The translations under genes and the position numbers were made by a program. From contig NZ_KE383944.1 of assembly GCF_000422885.1 (NCBI RefSeq), forward strand, positions 30,604-94,603: a stretch of DNA of 64,000 nucleotides, in the 5' to 3' direction. Source of the DNA: Ottowia thiooxydans DSM 14619. GTDB taxonomy: Bacteria > Pseudomonadota > Gammaproteobacteria > Burkholderiales > Burkholderiaceae_C. Shown piece by piece: positions 7,427-16,846 of the stretch. The notes under the pieces are model-generated. The model did not search any database. It had not been told where the DNA came from and saw nothing but the letters and a program-made list of their open reading frames with translations. The stretch's first letter is position 1, and every line of letters starts with the position of its first letter.

Positions 7427-8668
7427 ATGACCAGTTCACAATCGCCCAGTTCCGCTCCGCTCCACGGCATTCGCGTCATTGACATCACTGAGGTGGTGAT
7501 GGGGCCTTCTGCGACGCAGATGCTGGCTGAGCTTGGTGCTGAAGTCATCAAGGTGGAGCCACCAGGGGGCGATATGTTGCGTGCCACCGGGCCAGGTGGT
7601 CGCAAGCAGGCGGGGCCGCTTTTTCTGAATCTGAATCGCAACAAGCGAAGCGTGGTGCTTGATCTCAAGACCCCGTTGGGCCGGGAGGCTGTCTTGCGTC
7701 TCGCCGCGGGCGCAGACGCGCTGGTCTACAACGTTCGTCCGGACGCCATGAAACGCCTTGGCCTGGCGTACGAAACGTTGCGCGAGATCAATCCCAAGTT
7801 GGTCTATGTGGGAACCTTTGGATTCAGCCAACGTGGGCGGTACGCAAAGAACCGCGCATTTGACGATCTCATCCAGGCTGGTGTGGCCATCCCTGCAGCG
7901 TCTTCCATGGCAGGCAGTGAGGTTCCCAGATATGCGCCTCTGAATCTTGCAGATCGCGCGACAGGTTTGTACGCCTTCGGTGTGATTTGCGCCGCGCTGT
8001 TAACGCGTGAGCGTACCGGGGTGGGGCAGGCGGTGGATGTGCCCATGTTCGAAACCATGGCCAGCATGATGTTGGGAGACCACCTCTATGGTCACACGTT
8101 CATCCCTGCGCGCGGCACGTTTGGATATCCGCGTTTGCTCAATCCTCAGCGCCGGCCTTTTCAAACGCAGGATGGCCTGGTTTGTTGCCTGGTCTACACA
8201 GACGATCAGTGGGCCAATTTTCTTCGTGCAGTGGGCGAGGGCGACCTGTTTCAGCGCGATCCACGTTTCGTGGACGGGGAGTCCAGAACCATGCATTCCG
8301 AAGCGCTCTACAAGCTCTTGGCGGACAAGCTCTCCACAGGAACCTCGCGGCAGTGGAAAGAGTTGCTGGAACCGTTAGGCATCACGGTGTTTAGCGCGCA
8401 CAGCTTTGAGACGCTGCTTGAAGACCCGCATCTGAAGGACATCGGTTTCTTCCAGGAATATGAGCACCCTACCGAGGGAACGCTTCGAACCATGTCGGTT
8501 CCGAGTGAATGGTCCGCATCCACTCTTCCTGCCCTGCAGCCGCCCCCACTGGTGGGGCAGCACAGCACGGATGTATTGCAAGAGGCCGGATTCTCACAGG
8601 CTGAGATCGAAGAGATGGTTCGCCTGAAGGTCACGGAAGTGCCCGGCCTGAAGCCGCCCTTGATCTAG
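7427..8668 (+). CDS. Class III (CaiB/BaiF-type) CoA-transferase
   Basis: Transfers CoA between an acyl-CoA donor and a carboxylic acid. Family signs are the N-terminal GIRVIDITEVVMGP, EVIKVEPPGGDM and LNRNKRSVVLDL, and the probable catalytic aspartate D146 in AFDDLIQAG, matching the Asp that forms the enzyme-acyl anhydride in formyl-CoA transferase. ATG 7427 preceded by AGAGAGG is preferred over upstream in-frame TTG codons, giving 413 residues. It sits between a Bug receptor and an acyl-CoA dehydrogenase on one strand, consistent with uptake, CoA activation and oxidation of one substrate. Exact acid unknown. Confidence 0.9.
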   Translation: MTSSQSPSSAPLHGIRVIDITEVVMGPSATQMLAELGAEVIKVEPPGGDMLRATGPGGRKQAGPLFLNLNRNKRSVVLDLKTPLGREAVLRLAAGADALVYNVRPDAMKRLGLAYETLREINPKLVYVGTFGFSQRGRYAKNRAFDDLIQAGVAIPAASSMAGSEVPRYAPLNLADRATGLYAFGVICAALLTRERTGVGQAVDVPMFETMASMMLGDHLYGHTFIPARGTFGYPRLLNPQRRPFQTQDGLVCCLVYTDDQWANFLRAVGEGDLFQRDPRFVDGESRTMHSEALYKLLADKLSTGTSRQWKELLEPLGITVFSAHSFETLLEDPHLKDIGFFQEYEHPTEGTLRTMSVPSEWSASTLPALQPPPLVGQHSTDVLQEAGFSQAEIEEMVRLKVTEVPGLKPPLI

Positions 8669-8729
8669 GAATCAGCTTGCGATCAACGCAGCGGCCCCTC
8701 ATTTTTTTCACATTCCTTGAATCCTCATC

Positions 8730-9893
8730 ATGATGAACTTCGATTTTTCTGAAGACCAATTGGCCATTCGCGACGCAGTCCAGTCGATTTGCGATGATTT
8801 CGGGCCGGACTATTGGTTGGAGCGCGACCGCGACGGACTCTGGCCCACCGAGTTCTGCGATGCGATTGCCAAAGGCGGTTGGTTCGGTGTGACCATGCCC
8901 AAGGAACAGGGAGGCAGCGGCCTGGGCATCAGCGCTGCGGCCATGGTGATGCGAACCATTGGCAAGCTCGGCTCCGCGGCTGTTTCGTCTATCCATCTCA
9001 ACATGTTTGGCCCGCAGCCCGTGGTGGTGTTCGGAACGGAAGAGCAGAAGGCAAGAATGCTGCGTCCCTTGATCGAAGGCAAGGACCGCGCCTGTTTTGG
9101 TGTCACTGAGCCCAATGTGGGTTCCGACACCACAAGAGTACGCACGTTCGCACGCCGCGCCGGGGATCACTACGTCGTGACCGGGCAAAAGGTATGGACC
9201 TCAACCGCTCAACAAGCGAACAAGATCTTGCTGGTAGCCCGGACGACCCCTATTGAAGAGTGCGCACGCCCCATGGATGGCGTGACCTTGTTCTATACGG
9301 ACCTTGATAGATCCAAGGTCCGTATCAGAGAGATCGAGAAGATGGCTCGCAAAGCCGTTGATTCCAACGAGCTGTTCATCGACGGGCTGGAAGTGCCGTT
9401 GGAAGATCGAATTGGCGAGGAAGGAAAGGGCTTCAAGTATTTGCTTCACGGCTTGAACCCGGAGCGCATATTGGTTGCTGCGTCTATGCTGGGATCTGCC
9501 CAAGCCGCGCTGGAGAGCGCTGCGGCATACGCCAAGGAACGCGTTGTTTTTGGCCGGCCTATCGGTAAAAACCAGGCCATTCAGCACCCCCTTGCGGAAT
9601 GTTGGATGCGATTGCAATCGGCTGAGTTGCTCATGTGGAAAGCCGCTGCTCTTTACGACGCTGGAAAGCCCTGTGGGCTGGAGGCGACTTCGGCGAAGTA
9701 CCTGGCGGCTGAATGCCACTTCGAAACTTGCTTGCGTGCCGTGCGTACGCATGGAGGGTTTGGATTTGCCAAGGAATACCATGTTGAGCGCGGATTCCGG
9801 GAGAGTGTTTTGAGTCTTCTGGCGCCTGTGACGCAGGAGCTGGCGCTCTGCTATGTAGCTGAGCAGGCGTTGGGGATGCCGAAGTCGTATTAG
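8730..9893 (+). CDS. Acyl-CoA dehydrogenase
   Basis: FAD-dependent alpha,beta-dehydrogenation of an acyl-CoA. The 387 residues cover the N-terminal helical domain, a middle beta domain with GVTEPNVGSDTT and GQKVWTSTAQQAN, and a C-terminal helical domain with RVVFGRPIGKNQAIQHPLAE and RTHGGFGFAKEYHVER. The short-chain catalytic Glu in a YEG motif is absent. The equivalent segment reads LAPVTQE, typical of a separate subfamily found beside CoA-transferases. It is the third gene of the receptor/CoA-transferase operon, 61 bp downstream. Substrate unknown, probably the CoA thioester made by the neighbour. Confidence 0.9.
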   Translation: MMNFDFSEDQLAIRDAVQSICDDFGPDYWLERDRDGLWPTEFCDAIAKGGWFGVTMPKEQGGSGLGISAAAMVMRTIGKLGSAAVSSIHLNMFGPQPVVVFGTEEQKARMLRPLIEGKDRACFGVTEPNVGSDTTRVRTFARRAGDHYVVTGQKVWTSTAQQANKILLVARTTPIEECARPMDGVTLFYTDLDRSKVRIREIEKMARKAVDSNELFIDGLEVPLEDRIGEEGKGFKYLLHGLNPERILVAASMLGSAQAALESAAAYAKERVVFGRPIGKNQAIQHPLAECWMRLQSAELLMWKAAALYDAGKPCGLEATSAKYLAAECHFETCLRAVRTHGGFGFAKEYHVERGFRESVLSLLAPVTQELALCYVAEQALGMPKSY

Positions 9894-9936
9894 GAATCTA
9901 AAAGTCCCGGGCGCGCTCCGTCTCTCTCTAAGAAAA

Positions 9937-10370
9937 GGCCGAGCGCAGCGATGGCCCGAATCAGGCTCCCCACCCCTTGAGGCCGTGCCGAGGAGCGCAG
10001 GGCGAGGGGCGGGCAAGAGCACTGCAAGATGCTCTTGCTTCAAGAACTAGCTTGCGGCAGCTGTTTGAACGTAGTGAGCGAAGCGAAAGAAGAGAGTTCT
10101 GCCGCACCGCCCCTTGACTGAGCACCGGAGGGTGCCCGAAGCGCAGCGTAGGGACACGGACTTGGGGTCGCATTTCTTTGGTTAGTTGCTTTCGGCCGGC
10201 GCTCCGGGTGCGAGCAAAGAAAGGGACTGCGCTGCCGGGCGCAATCCCGGCCTCCGACCTTGATGCAAGCTCAGAAGACAGCAAGTAGGCGCTACGAATA
10301 AATCAACCGCTGCTTGCCCTCACGCCGCAGCCGGCCGCCCCAGCCCTCTCCCAGGGGGAGAGGGAGTTAA
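9937..10370 (+). repeat. Composite intergenic repeat, copy A
   Basis: A 434-bp non-coding block. Its first ~325 bp (GGCCGAGCGCAGCGATGGCC ... CCCGGCCTCCGACCT) and its tail (AAATCAACCGCTGCTTGCCCTCAC, then the hairpin CCCTCTCCCAGGGGGAGAGG at 10344-10364) recur in the same order and orientation at 44118-44551. The block fills the gap between the acyl-CoA dehydrogenase and ampD. Segments such as GCAAGAGCACTGCAAGATGC are identical in both copies, while small insertions distinguish them. Confidence 0.9.
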
Positions 10371-10430
10371 TACCCCCCGCCGCGCGGAATAGGTTGAAGG
10401 TGGTGAAGATCTAGTTCTAAGGGCGATCTT

Positions 10431-11033
10431 TCAAGACGCCGGGAATTGCGTTGCCGACCACCCCAACATATCCCGCAACAACACCCAATCAAACCCCACC
10501 CCAGGATCCTGCTTACGCCCCGGAGCGATGTGCTCATGGCCAGTAATGCCCTCGATGGGATAGTGGCCCGCAATCGCGGCGCAAAGGCTGGCCAGGGTTT
10601 CGTACTGCGCCGCCTCAAATACACCCCCCTCAAGTCCTTCGAGCTCGATCCCCACCGAAAAATCGTTGCAGTTCTCCCGGCCTTCATAGCTCGATGCGCC
10701 CGCATGCCAGGCACGATCAGCGCAACTCACGAACTGCCACAGGGCGCCATCACGCCGCACGTAGAAATGTGCAGAGACCTCCAGCCCGCGGATACCTTCG
10801 AAATAAGGATGCGCCTGCCAGTCCAGTCGATTGGTGAACAGGGCCTGCACGTGATCGCCTTCGAAGCGGCCTGGCGGCAGGCTGATGGAGTGCACGACGA
10901 TCAAGTTGACGTCGGTACCGGCGGGCCGTGGCCCAAAATTAGGCGAGGCCAGCCAGCGTGCGTGCCGGTACCAGCCCTTGTCCCACAGAACCTCCGGTGC
11001 GCCCGGAGCCGGGTGCAGCTCAGACGGATTCAT
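10431..11033 (-). CDS. ampD: 1,6-anhydro-N-acetylmuramyl-L-alanine amidase AmpD
   Basis: Cytoplasmic zinc amidase of peptidoglycan recycling that removes the peptide from anhydro-muropeptides. Zinc ligands are recognisable as H48 (VVHSIS), H166 (GHEHIAPGR) and D176 (KQDPG). E130 in VGIELEG matches the catalytic glutamate. Length is 200 residues from ATG 11033. A GTG five codons upstream is also possible. The start overlaps the 3' end of the PilR-like gene, so the two are translationally linked. Confidence 0.93.
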   Translation of the reverse strand: MNPSELHPAPGAPEVLWDKGWYRHARWLASPNFGPRPAGTDVNLIVVHSISLPPGRFEGDHVQALFTNRLDWQAHPYFEGIRGLEVSAHFYVRRDGALWQFVSCADRAWHAGASSYEGRENCNDFSVGIELEGLEGGVFEAAQYETLASLCAAIAGHYPIEGITGHEHIAPGRKQDPGVGFDWVLLRDMLGWSATQFPAS

Positions 11034-12516
11034 CGCCGCTGTCTTCACCCCCCGGGCCGGTGATGCCCAGGCGCGCCATGCGGTAGCGGATCTGACGCAG
11101 ATTCAGGCCTAAACGGGCCGCTGCGGCTGTACGGTTGAAGCCGGTTTCCCCCAGTGCGCGGACCAGCATCTCTTTTTCCTGAGCATCCAGCCAGACTTGC
11201 AGATCGCTTGGAATCGGGGGCAGGCCTGTCAAGATCGACGGCGCGACCATGGGCTCCTCTGACCTATTTGGAGCGGCGATGACCTGATCGCCAAAGCTGA
11301 AGTCGAACCCGTCATCGTCGCCATCACCGTCACCCAAGGCGAGAGAGCGGTGAAGCAGGTTCTCTAGTTCACGGACATTGCCGCGAAGAGGCGCTTCGTT
11401 CACTTCGCTCAATAGACGAGGGGAGACTGGCAGCGGCTGTGCACCCGAATCTGCTGCAATACGCGCGAGCAGTGCTTCGCACAGCGCAGGCAGATCTTCC
11501 CGGCGTTCGCGCAGGGGCGGCACGACGATTTCGATCACGTTGAGGCGATAAAAAAGATCCTGCCGGAATCTGCCGGCCTGCACTTCCGCTGCGAGATCTT
11601 TGTGCGTGGCGCTCACGATGCGCACATCCACGGGCTCTTCCTGCGTTTCACCCAAAGCCCGAACGCGGCGCTCCTGGATGGCTCGCAGCAGCTTGGCCTG
11701 CATGGCCAATGGCAGGTCGCCAATTTCATCGAGAAACAGGGTGCCGCCACGAGCGGCTTGGAAAAAGCCCGGGCGGTCCTGAACCGCGCCGGTGTAGGAG
11801 CCCTTGCGCGCTCCGAAGAATTCGGCTTCGAGGAGGTTTTCGGGAATGGCGCCGCAATTGACTGGCACGAAAGGACCTGTGCTTCGCTGGCTGCACGCGT
11901 GGATGGCGCCAGCCACCAACTCCTTACCCGTACCCGATTCCCCTTGAACCAGCACCGGCGCCATACTGGTGGCGACCTTGACAATGCGTTGTTTGACGCC
12001 CCGCATGCTCGCCGAATTCCCCACCAACCGGGCCAGCGCCACGGAGGCCGCATCGCCTGCAGCCCTATCCGCCAGCGAGGCCGTGGCCAGGGGCAAAGCC
12101 TGAGTGACCGGCAGCGATGGCATGACCGCCGACGATTGAAGTGCGGAGGCCACCACGCTGCGGAACTGCTTCAGATCCACAGGCTTGGTCAGGTAATCAA
12201 AGGCGCCAGCCTTCAAGGCTTCTACTGCGTTTTCGGCAGAACCATAGGCGGTGATCATGATGCAGCGTTCGGGCCGGCGCGCTGCGGCGACTTCGTGCAG
12301 TAGTTCAAGGCCAACGCCGTCCGGCAGTCGCATGTCGGTAATGAGGATGTCGAAGTGCTGGCTTTCCAGATGTTCACGCGCCTGTGCGAGGCTGGCCGCC
12401 GCATGGACACGGTGTCCTTCGCGCAGCAGGGTGAGCTCGTAGAGCGTACGCAGATCCGGTTCATCGTCGACGACCAGCACATGCGCGGGTCCGGATAAGG
12501 AAGTCAGGGGATTCAT
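11020..12516 (-). CDS. pilR: Sigma-54-dependent response regulator, PilR-like
   Basis: 498 residues in three parts. A receiver domain has phospho-acceptor D61 ([11 protein letters not shown]). A central AAA+ domain has Walker A GESGTGKE (192-199) and a sigma-54 contact loop reading GSYTGA (239-244) instead of GAFTGA. A Fis-type helix-turn-helix forms the C-terminus ([20 protein letters not shown]). In pseudomonads and relatives PilR activates type IV pilin transcription. The partner kinase is immediately upstream with an ATGA stop/start overlap. No pilin gene is in the window. The PilR name rests on architecture, the kinase partner and the ampD neighbourhood. Confidence 0.88.
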   Translation of the reverse strand: MNPLTSLSGPAHVLVVDDEPDLRTLYELTLLREGHRVHAAASLAQAREHLESQHFDILITDMRLPDGVGLELLHEVAAARRPERCIMITAYGSAENAVEALKAGAFDYLTKPVDLKQFRSVVASALQSSAVMPSLPVTQALPLATASLADRAAGDAASVALARLVGNSASMRGVKQRIVKVATSMAPVLVQGESGTGKELVAGAIHACSQRSTGPFVPVNCGAIPENLLEAEFFGARKGSYTGAVQDRPGFFQAARGGTLFLDEIGDLPLAMQAKLLRAIQERRVRALGETQEEPVDVRIVSATHKDLAAEVQAGRFRQDLFYRLNVIEIVVPPLRERREDLPALCEALLARIAADSGAQPLPVSPRLLSEVNEAPLRGNVRELENLLHRSLALGDGDGDDDGFDFSFGDQVIAAPNRSEEPMVAPSILTGLPPIPSDLQVWLDAQEKEMLVRALGETGFNRTAAAARLGLNLRQIRYRMARLGITGPGGEDSGDESV

Positions 12517-14270
12517 GGCATATCCTGCACAGGCGTGCGAGCAAGGGACCCGGGGGCGCGCCTTAAGCTGAGGAAGAACTCATTTCCTTCGGCAGTGCTC
12601 CCTTCGCGTTCGCGCGGGGCACGTTCGTAACCGATCAAACTCGCGTGTCTCTCGCACAGTTCGCGGCAGATGAACAGGCCAAGGCCCGTGGATCGGCTTT
12701 CTGACGAGAAAAATGGTTCAAAGAGATGGCGCCGAACGGTCGGTTCCATGGCGGCACCATCGCTCCATACGGCCAGCAAGACGGGGCCGTCGCGCACAAC
12801 ATGGGTTTTGACTTCGATGGCACCAACAGCGCGGCTGGCATAGCGAAGGGCGTTGTCCAGCAAATTGATCAGTACGCGCCGCAGATGCTCGCGAGAAAAT
12901 TGCACCTGAACTTCGGGCGTGTGCATCTGTATGACCAGAATTTCGAGGGCGCCATTTTGCTGTGCCCAATCCCGGCAGATGGCCTCGGTGCTGGAATTCA
13001 ACTCCACAGTAGGGGTGGGGCCGTCTTCGTCCTGGTGTTGTACCCGTGCGATGGCTAGCACGTCATCGACGATATTGCCCAGGCGCTGGGCGTTTTGTCG
13101 CACCATCGCCGATAGGCGGCGCTGCGCCGGATGTTCGAGATCTTCTTCCAGTAGCGCGTTGGCCTGGCTGATGGCCGCTAGAGGATTGCGAATTTCGTGC
13201 GCCACCGCGGCCGACATGCGGCCCATGGCCGCCAATTTTTCAGTGCGCAACTGCGCTTCCATTTCGCGCATATCCTGCAAAAACATCACGCACAGGCCTT
13301 TGCGGCCGTCGTTCATGGAAGGGGTGAGAAGGGTGCGCACCTGGATATGCGAACTCTGCAGATCGGCGTGGCGCAGGACAATCTGAGCCGAATCCACCGC
13401 CCGGTCGATAAAGCTCATATGGGCTATTTCGGCGAGCTGAGCCCATGCCGGGTTGTCACCCAGATTGAAGATGGGCGGGGTGACCTCTTGATCTGAGTCC
13501 AGGATTAATCTGGCGGCCGGGTTGGCCGCACGCACCATGCCATTGGACTCGACCACGAGAACGCCATCCGAAAGCGTTTCGATCACCATGTTATTGACCA
13601 GCAGCTGCTCGCGTGCTTCTGCACGGTTACGGCGAGCCAGGCGTTCTTCACGGGCTAGCCGCCCCGAAAGATGGCTGATCAGCCATCCCAGCACCAGTAA
13701 GCCAGCTCCGGCGAGGCCTGTCTGGGCCCATTCAGTGGTGCCATTCCACTCGGGAGAGGCGGTTGATTTGACGGTAAAGCCTAGCAATAACAGGGTTGCC
13801 AGCGCTGCCGTACCCAAGGTGAGTGCGCGCGATCCCAAAATGGCGGCCATCAAAACCGGCAGCGCCAGCAGTGGTGAAAAATTGAGGTTGCCGATTTGCT
13901 GCCAATACAACAGGCCGAAAAAGCCGAGATCCGCACCGGCTGTGTAAAGCCATTGCGCATCGAAGTGGCGGCCTTGCCGCCTTGGATGAGCCAACAGCCG
14001 GACAGCCAAGGTCAGAATCAGGTACCCAGTAGACAGTACGACCAGCCAGGAGGGGGCGGCGTGGTTTGTGAAGTACAGAACAAGGTACACGCCCAGCAAC
14101 GCCAAAGCGATCATGACCCGCGCGGTCATGAAGGCTCTCCACAGGCGCGCGAAATCAGATTCTTCAGGGTTACCCAGATCGGGCTCGGCGGCGTACCGCG
14201 AGGTGGGGCCAGTGGGGAATCGTGCGGAGTTGAACCACGACGATTGGTCCGCCGGCCTAGGGGGTGTCAT
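12513..14270 (-). CDS. pilS: Membrane sensor histidine kinase, PilS-like
   Basis: 585 residues from ATG 14270, an in-frame start preferred over more upstream codons because it follows the preceding gene's stop by 22 bp. About six hydrophobic segments fall in the first ~200 residues (for example MIALALLGVYLVLYF), followed by a PAS-like segment, a dimerisation/phospho-acceptor box with histidine in AVAHEIRNPLAAI, and a HATPase domain ending in STGLGLFICREL. This is the PilS topology. It overlaps pilR by 4 bases. Signals sensed by PilS proteins include pilin levels in the membrane, but the signal here is unknown. Confidence 0.88.
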   Translation of the reverse strand: MTPPRPADQSSWFNSARFPTGPTSRYAAEPDLGNPEESDFARLWRAFMTARVMIALALLGVYLVLYFTNHAAPSWLVVLSTGYLILTLAVRLLAHPRRQGRHFDAQWLYTAGADLGFFGLLYWQQIGNLNFSPLLALPVLMAAILGSRALTLGTAALATLLLLGFTVKSTASPEWNGTTEWAQTGLAGAGLLVLGWLISHLSGRLAREERLARRNRAEAREQLLVNNMVIETLSDGVLVVESNGMVRAANPAARLILDSDQEVTPPIFNLGDNPAWAQLAEIAHMSFIDRAVDSAQIVLRHADLQSSHIQVRTLLTPSMNDGRKGLCVMFLQDMREMEAQLRTEKLAAMGRMSAAVAHEIRNPLAAISQANALLEEDLEHPAQRRLSAMVRQNAQRLGNIVDDVLAIARVQHQDEDGPTPTVELNSSTEAICRDWAQQNGALEILVIQMHTPEVQVQFSREHLRRVLINLLDNALRYASRAVGAIEVKTHVVRDGPVLLAVWSDGAAMEPTVRRHLFEPFFSSESRSTGLGLFICRELCERHASLIGYERAPREREGSTAEGNEFFLSLRRAPGSLARTPVQDMP

Positions 14271-14292
14271 CAATTCAAACCCTGTGGCGGTG

Positions 14293-14514
14293 CTAATCCT
14301 GATCGCGATGGGCGACAGAGCAGTAACTGCCTTGCCGGCCGGCCACCGCGTCGGATTTTGGGAAATGGACACCACAGACTGGGCAGCTCAACATGGGTTG
14401 CACCGCTCCAGGGCGGCCAGACCTCGGGGGATCTTGTGGCTTGGACAGGCGGCGCCCTCGTTTCCACAGCCAGACGCCGGCAAGTACCGCCAGCAATAGG
14501 ATCAATATCTTCAT
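14293..14514 (-). CDS. Small PP0621-family membrane/zinc-ribbon-like protein
   Basis: 73 residues: one N-terminal hydrophobic segment (MKILILLLAVLAGVWLW), a short basic linker, then a C-terminal metal-binding-like module with CPVCGVHFPKSDA and a later cysteine in GSYCSVAH. This matches a conserved family of unknown function usually found beside pilS in betaproteobacteria. It overlaps the ypjD-like gene by 4 bases (ATGA) and precedes pilS by 22 bp, so it is cotranscribed. A structural role tied to its neighbours is possible but not shown. Confidence 0.75.
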   Translation of the reverse strand: MKILILLLAVLAGVWLWKRGRRLSKPQDPPRSGRPGAVQPMLSCPVCGVHFPKSDAVAGRQGSYCSVAHRDQD

Positions 14515-15326
14515 GCGGTGCGTTCCAGCAATACCTCAAGCACAAATCGGGAGCCTACATAGCCCAGCAACAGCAAACCGGCGCCGACATAGAGCACCCG
14601 CACCGCCCGCCTGCCGCGCCAACCCCAGAGCCAGCGCCCAAGCAGCAACACTGCGAACACCACCCATGAGAGCGTGGTGAACGTACGTTTGTGATCCCAA
14701 CGCCACTGTGTGTGCGAAGCGCCATAAAGCGTTTCACCGAAGAAAGCACCGGCCAGCAGCGTCAAGGTGAGCAGCACGAAACCAGCTCCGACGAAGCGGA
14801 ACATGAGCCGCTCCAGTGTCAAAAGCGGTACGCCCCCATCGCTTCCTGGCGCCGCGTGCCGCATCTGTGCTTCCGCGCGCGTCATCAGCCAGCCGTGCGC
14901 CACTGCCGCAGCGAACATCCCATACGCGGCGATGCCCAAAGCCCAATGCAAGGGTAGCCAAGGGGATGAAGTGGCTGGCAGGGGCGTACCTGGGAACAGC
15001 AGAGCCAGCACGATGGCGATGGCACCAAACCCCGCAAGCGCCCACCTGGCGCGAAGCTTTGGATAAAGCTGGCTTTCCACCACATAGGCGGTCAACACAA
15101 GCCATACGGTGATCGAAAGCGCCGGCGCGAAGCCAAAGCGAGGAGCCTCGCTCAGCATGCTGGAGCCCAGCAATAACCCATGAAGGCCCCAGGCCAATAA
15201 CAACACCCGCCGCGCGCTCACGGTGCCAAGAGTTTGCGCTGCCAAGGCCGGAATGGCGTAGGCTAAAGCCGCCGCCGTGCCAAGCAGCAGGCCGATCGGA
15301 GAAGCGCTGGCTAGAATCATGGTCAC
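14511..15326 (-). CDS. ypjD: Inner-membrane CcsA/YpjD-like cytochrome c assembly-type protein
   Basis: 271 residues with about eight hydrophobic segments. The last part carries GETLYGASHTQWRWDHKRTF, the W-rich/conserved-His region of the CcsA/HemX/YpjD family. Members handle haem for cytochrome c maturation or have an undefined membrane role. The E. coli homologue also adjoins ffh, as here (ffh is divergent, 90 bp away). First gene of the minus-strand chain ypjD, PP0621-like, pilS, pilR, ampD. The precise function is not settled by sequence. Confidence 0.82.
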   Translation of the reverse strand: MTMILASASPIGLLLGTAAALAYAIPALAAQTLGTVSARRVLLLAWGLHGLLLGSSMLSEAPRFGFAPALSITVWLVLTAYVVESQLYPKLRARWALAGFGAIAIVLALLFPGTPLPATSSPWLPLHWALGIAAYGMFAAAVAHGWLMTRAEAQMRHAAPGSDGGVPLLTLERLMFRFVGAGFVLLTLTLLAGAFFGETLYGASHTQWRWDHKRTFTTLSWVVFAVLLLGRWLWGWRGRRAVRVLYVGAGLLLLGYVGSRFVLEVLLERTA

Positions 15327-15416
15327 AGTTTAGCGGTTCGGGCTTCGAATCCAGGCTGCCGCGTTCATTCTCCGGCCCTCATTTCATGCGATCCTTGCCG
15401 CGCGTGCCCTAAATAT

Positions 15417-16826
15417 ATGGCTACAGCCCTTACAGACAAACTCTCCAGCCTGGTCAAGAAGATTTCTGGCCAGGCACGCATTACAGAAAGCAACGTTGCG
15501 GACATGCTGCGGGAGGTGCGCATGGCCTTGCTTGAGGCGGATGTGGCGCTGCCTGTGGTGCGCGATTTTATTGCCCGGGTGAAAGACAAAGCCTTGGGTC
15601 AGGAAGTGCTGGGTAGCCTGAAGCCCGGTCAGGCGCTGGTGGGTATCGTCAACCGCGAGCTGGCCGCCACCATGGGCGAAGGCGTCGCCGATCTGGATCT
15701 GGCAGCCCAGCCGCCTGCGGTGATTCTCATGGCAGGTCTGCAAGGGGCCGGTAAGACGACCACCACCGCCAAGTTGGCGCGCCATTTGATCCAAAAGCGC
15801 AAAAAGAAGGTGCTCACGGTCTCTGGAGACGTGTATCGCCCAGCCGCTATTGAACAGCTGAAGACGGTCACTCAACAGGCCGGTGCCGATTGGTTTCCTT
15901 CCACGGCGGATCAAAAACCGCTGGATATCGCCCATGCCGCGCTCGATTACGCCCGGCGACACTACTACGACGTGCTGCTGGTGGATACAGCCGGGCGTCT
16001 GGCGATCGACGAAGCGTTGATGCAGGAAATCAAGGCATTGCACGGTGCGTTGAACCCGGTGGAAACCCTGTTCGTGGTCGATGCCATGCAGGGCCAGGAT
16101 GCCGCCAATACCGCCAAAGCCTTCAAGGACGCGTTGCCTCTTACCGGCATTGTGCTCACCAAGATGGATGGCGACTCACGTGGCGGTGCAGCGCTGTCGG
16201 TTCGTCAGATCACCGGCGCGCCTATCAAATTCGCTGGTGTTTCGGAAAAGATTGATGGCTTGGAAGTGTTCGATGCCGAACGCCATGCGGGCCGTATTCT
16301 CGGCATGGGCGACATCCTGGCGCTGGTGGAGCAAGTGGCTACCGGCGTGGACATGGAGGCAGCCAAGAAGCTGGCTGACAAAGTCAAGAGCGGTAGCGGG
16401 TTCGATTTGCAGGATTTCCTGGGTCAGCTTCAGCAGATGAAGCAGATGGGCGGCCTGGGTAGTCTCATGGACAAGCTGCCCACACAGATGATGGCCAAGG
16501 CCACCGACGCCGATCTGAACCGCGCCGAGAAAGATATTCGCCGCAAGGAAGGCATCATCAACAGTATGACCTCGCAAGAGCGCCGCAAGCCTGACTTGCT
16601 CAAGGCCAGCCGCAAGCGCCGTATTGCAGCTGGTGCTGGTGTGCAAGTTCAGGAGGTCAACCGCCTGCTCAAGGAGTTCGAGCAGATGCAGGGCATGATG
16701 AAGCAGATGAAGGGCGGCGGCTTGATGAAGATGATGCGCCGCATGGGAGGCATGAAGGGCATGATGGGTGGGGGCGGACTGCCTCCGGGGATGGGCGGGC
16801 CAGGTGGTGGCAAGCTTCCGTTCTAG
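15417..16826 (+). CDS. ffh: Signal recognition particle GTPase Ffh
   Basis: 469-residue SRP54 protein that binds signal sequences and 4.5S RNA and, with FtsY, targets ribosomes to the membrane. Visible parts are the N domain, the G domain with GLQGAGKTTTTAKLA, DTAGRL and TKMDGDSRGGAA, and a methionine-rich M domain from about residue 330 (for example MMKQMKGGGLMKMMRRMGG). The M domain ends in a Gly/Met/Pro-rich tail. Full length and intact. 4.5S RNA is not in the window. Confidence 0.97.
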   Translation: MATALTDKLSSLVKKISGQARITESNVADMLREVRMALLEADVALPVVRDFIARVKDKALGQEVLGSLKPGQALVGIVNRELAATMGEGVADLDLAAQPPAVILMAGLQGAGKTTTTAKLARHLIQKRKKKVLTVSGDVYRPAAIEQLKTVTQQAGADWFPSTADQKPLDIAHAALDYARRHYYDVLLVDTAGRLAIDEALMQEIKALHGALNPVETLFVVDAMQGQDAANTAKAFKDALPLTGIVLTKMDGDSRGGAALSVRQITGAPIKFAGVSEKIDGLEVFDAERHAGRILGMGDILALVEQVATGVDMEAAKKLADKVKSGSGFDLQDFLGQLQQMKQMGGLGSLMDKLPTQMMAKATDADLNRAEKDIRRKEGIINSMTSQERRKPDLLKASRKRRIAAGAGVQVQEVNRLLKEFEQMQGMMKQMKGGGLMKMMRRMGGMKGMMGGGGLPPGMGGPGGGKLPF

Positions 16827-16846
16827 TCTCGAACACTACGCTCACC

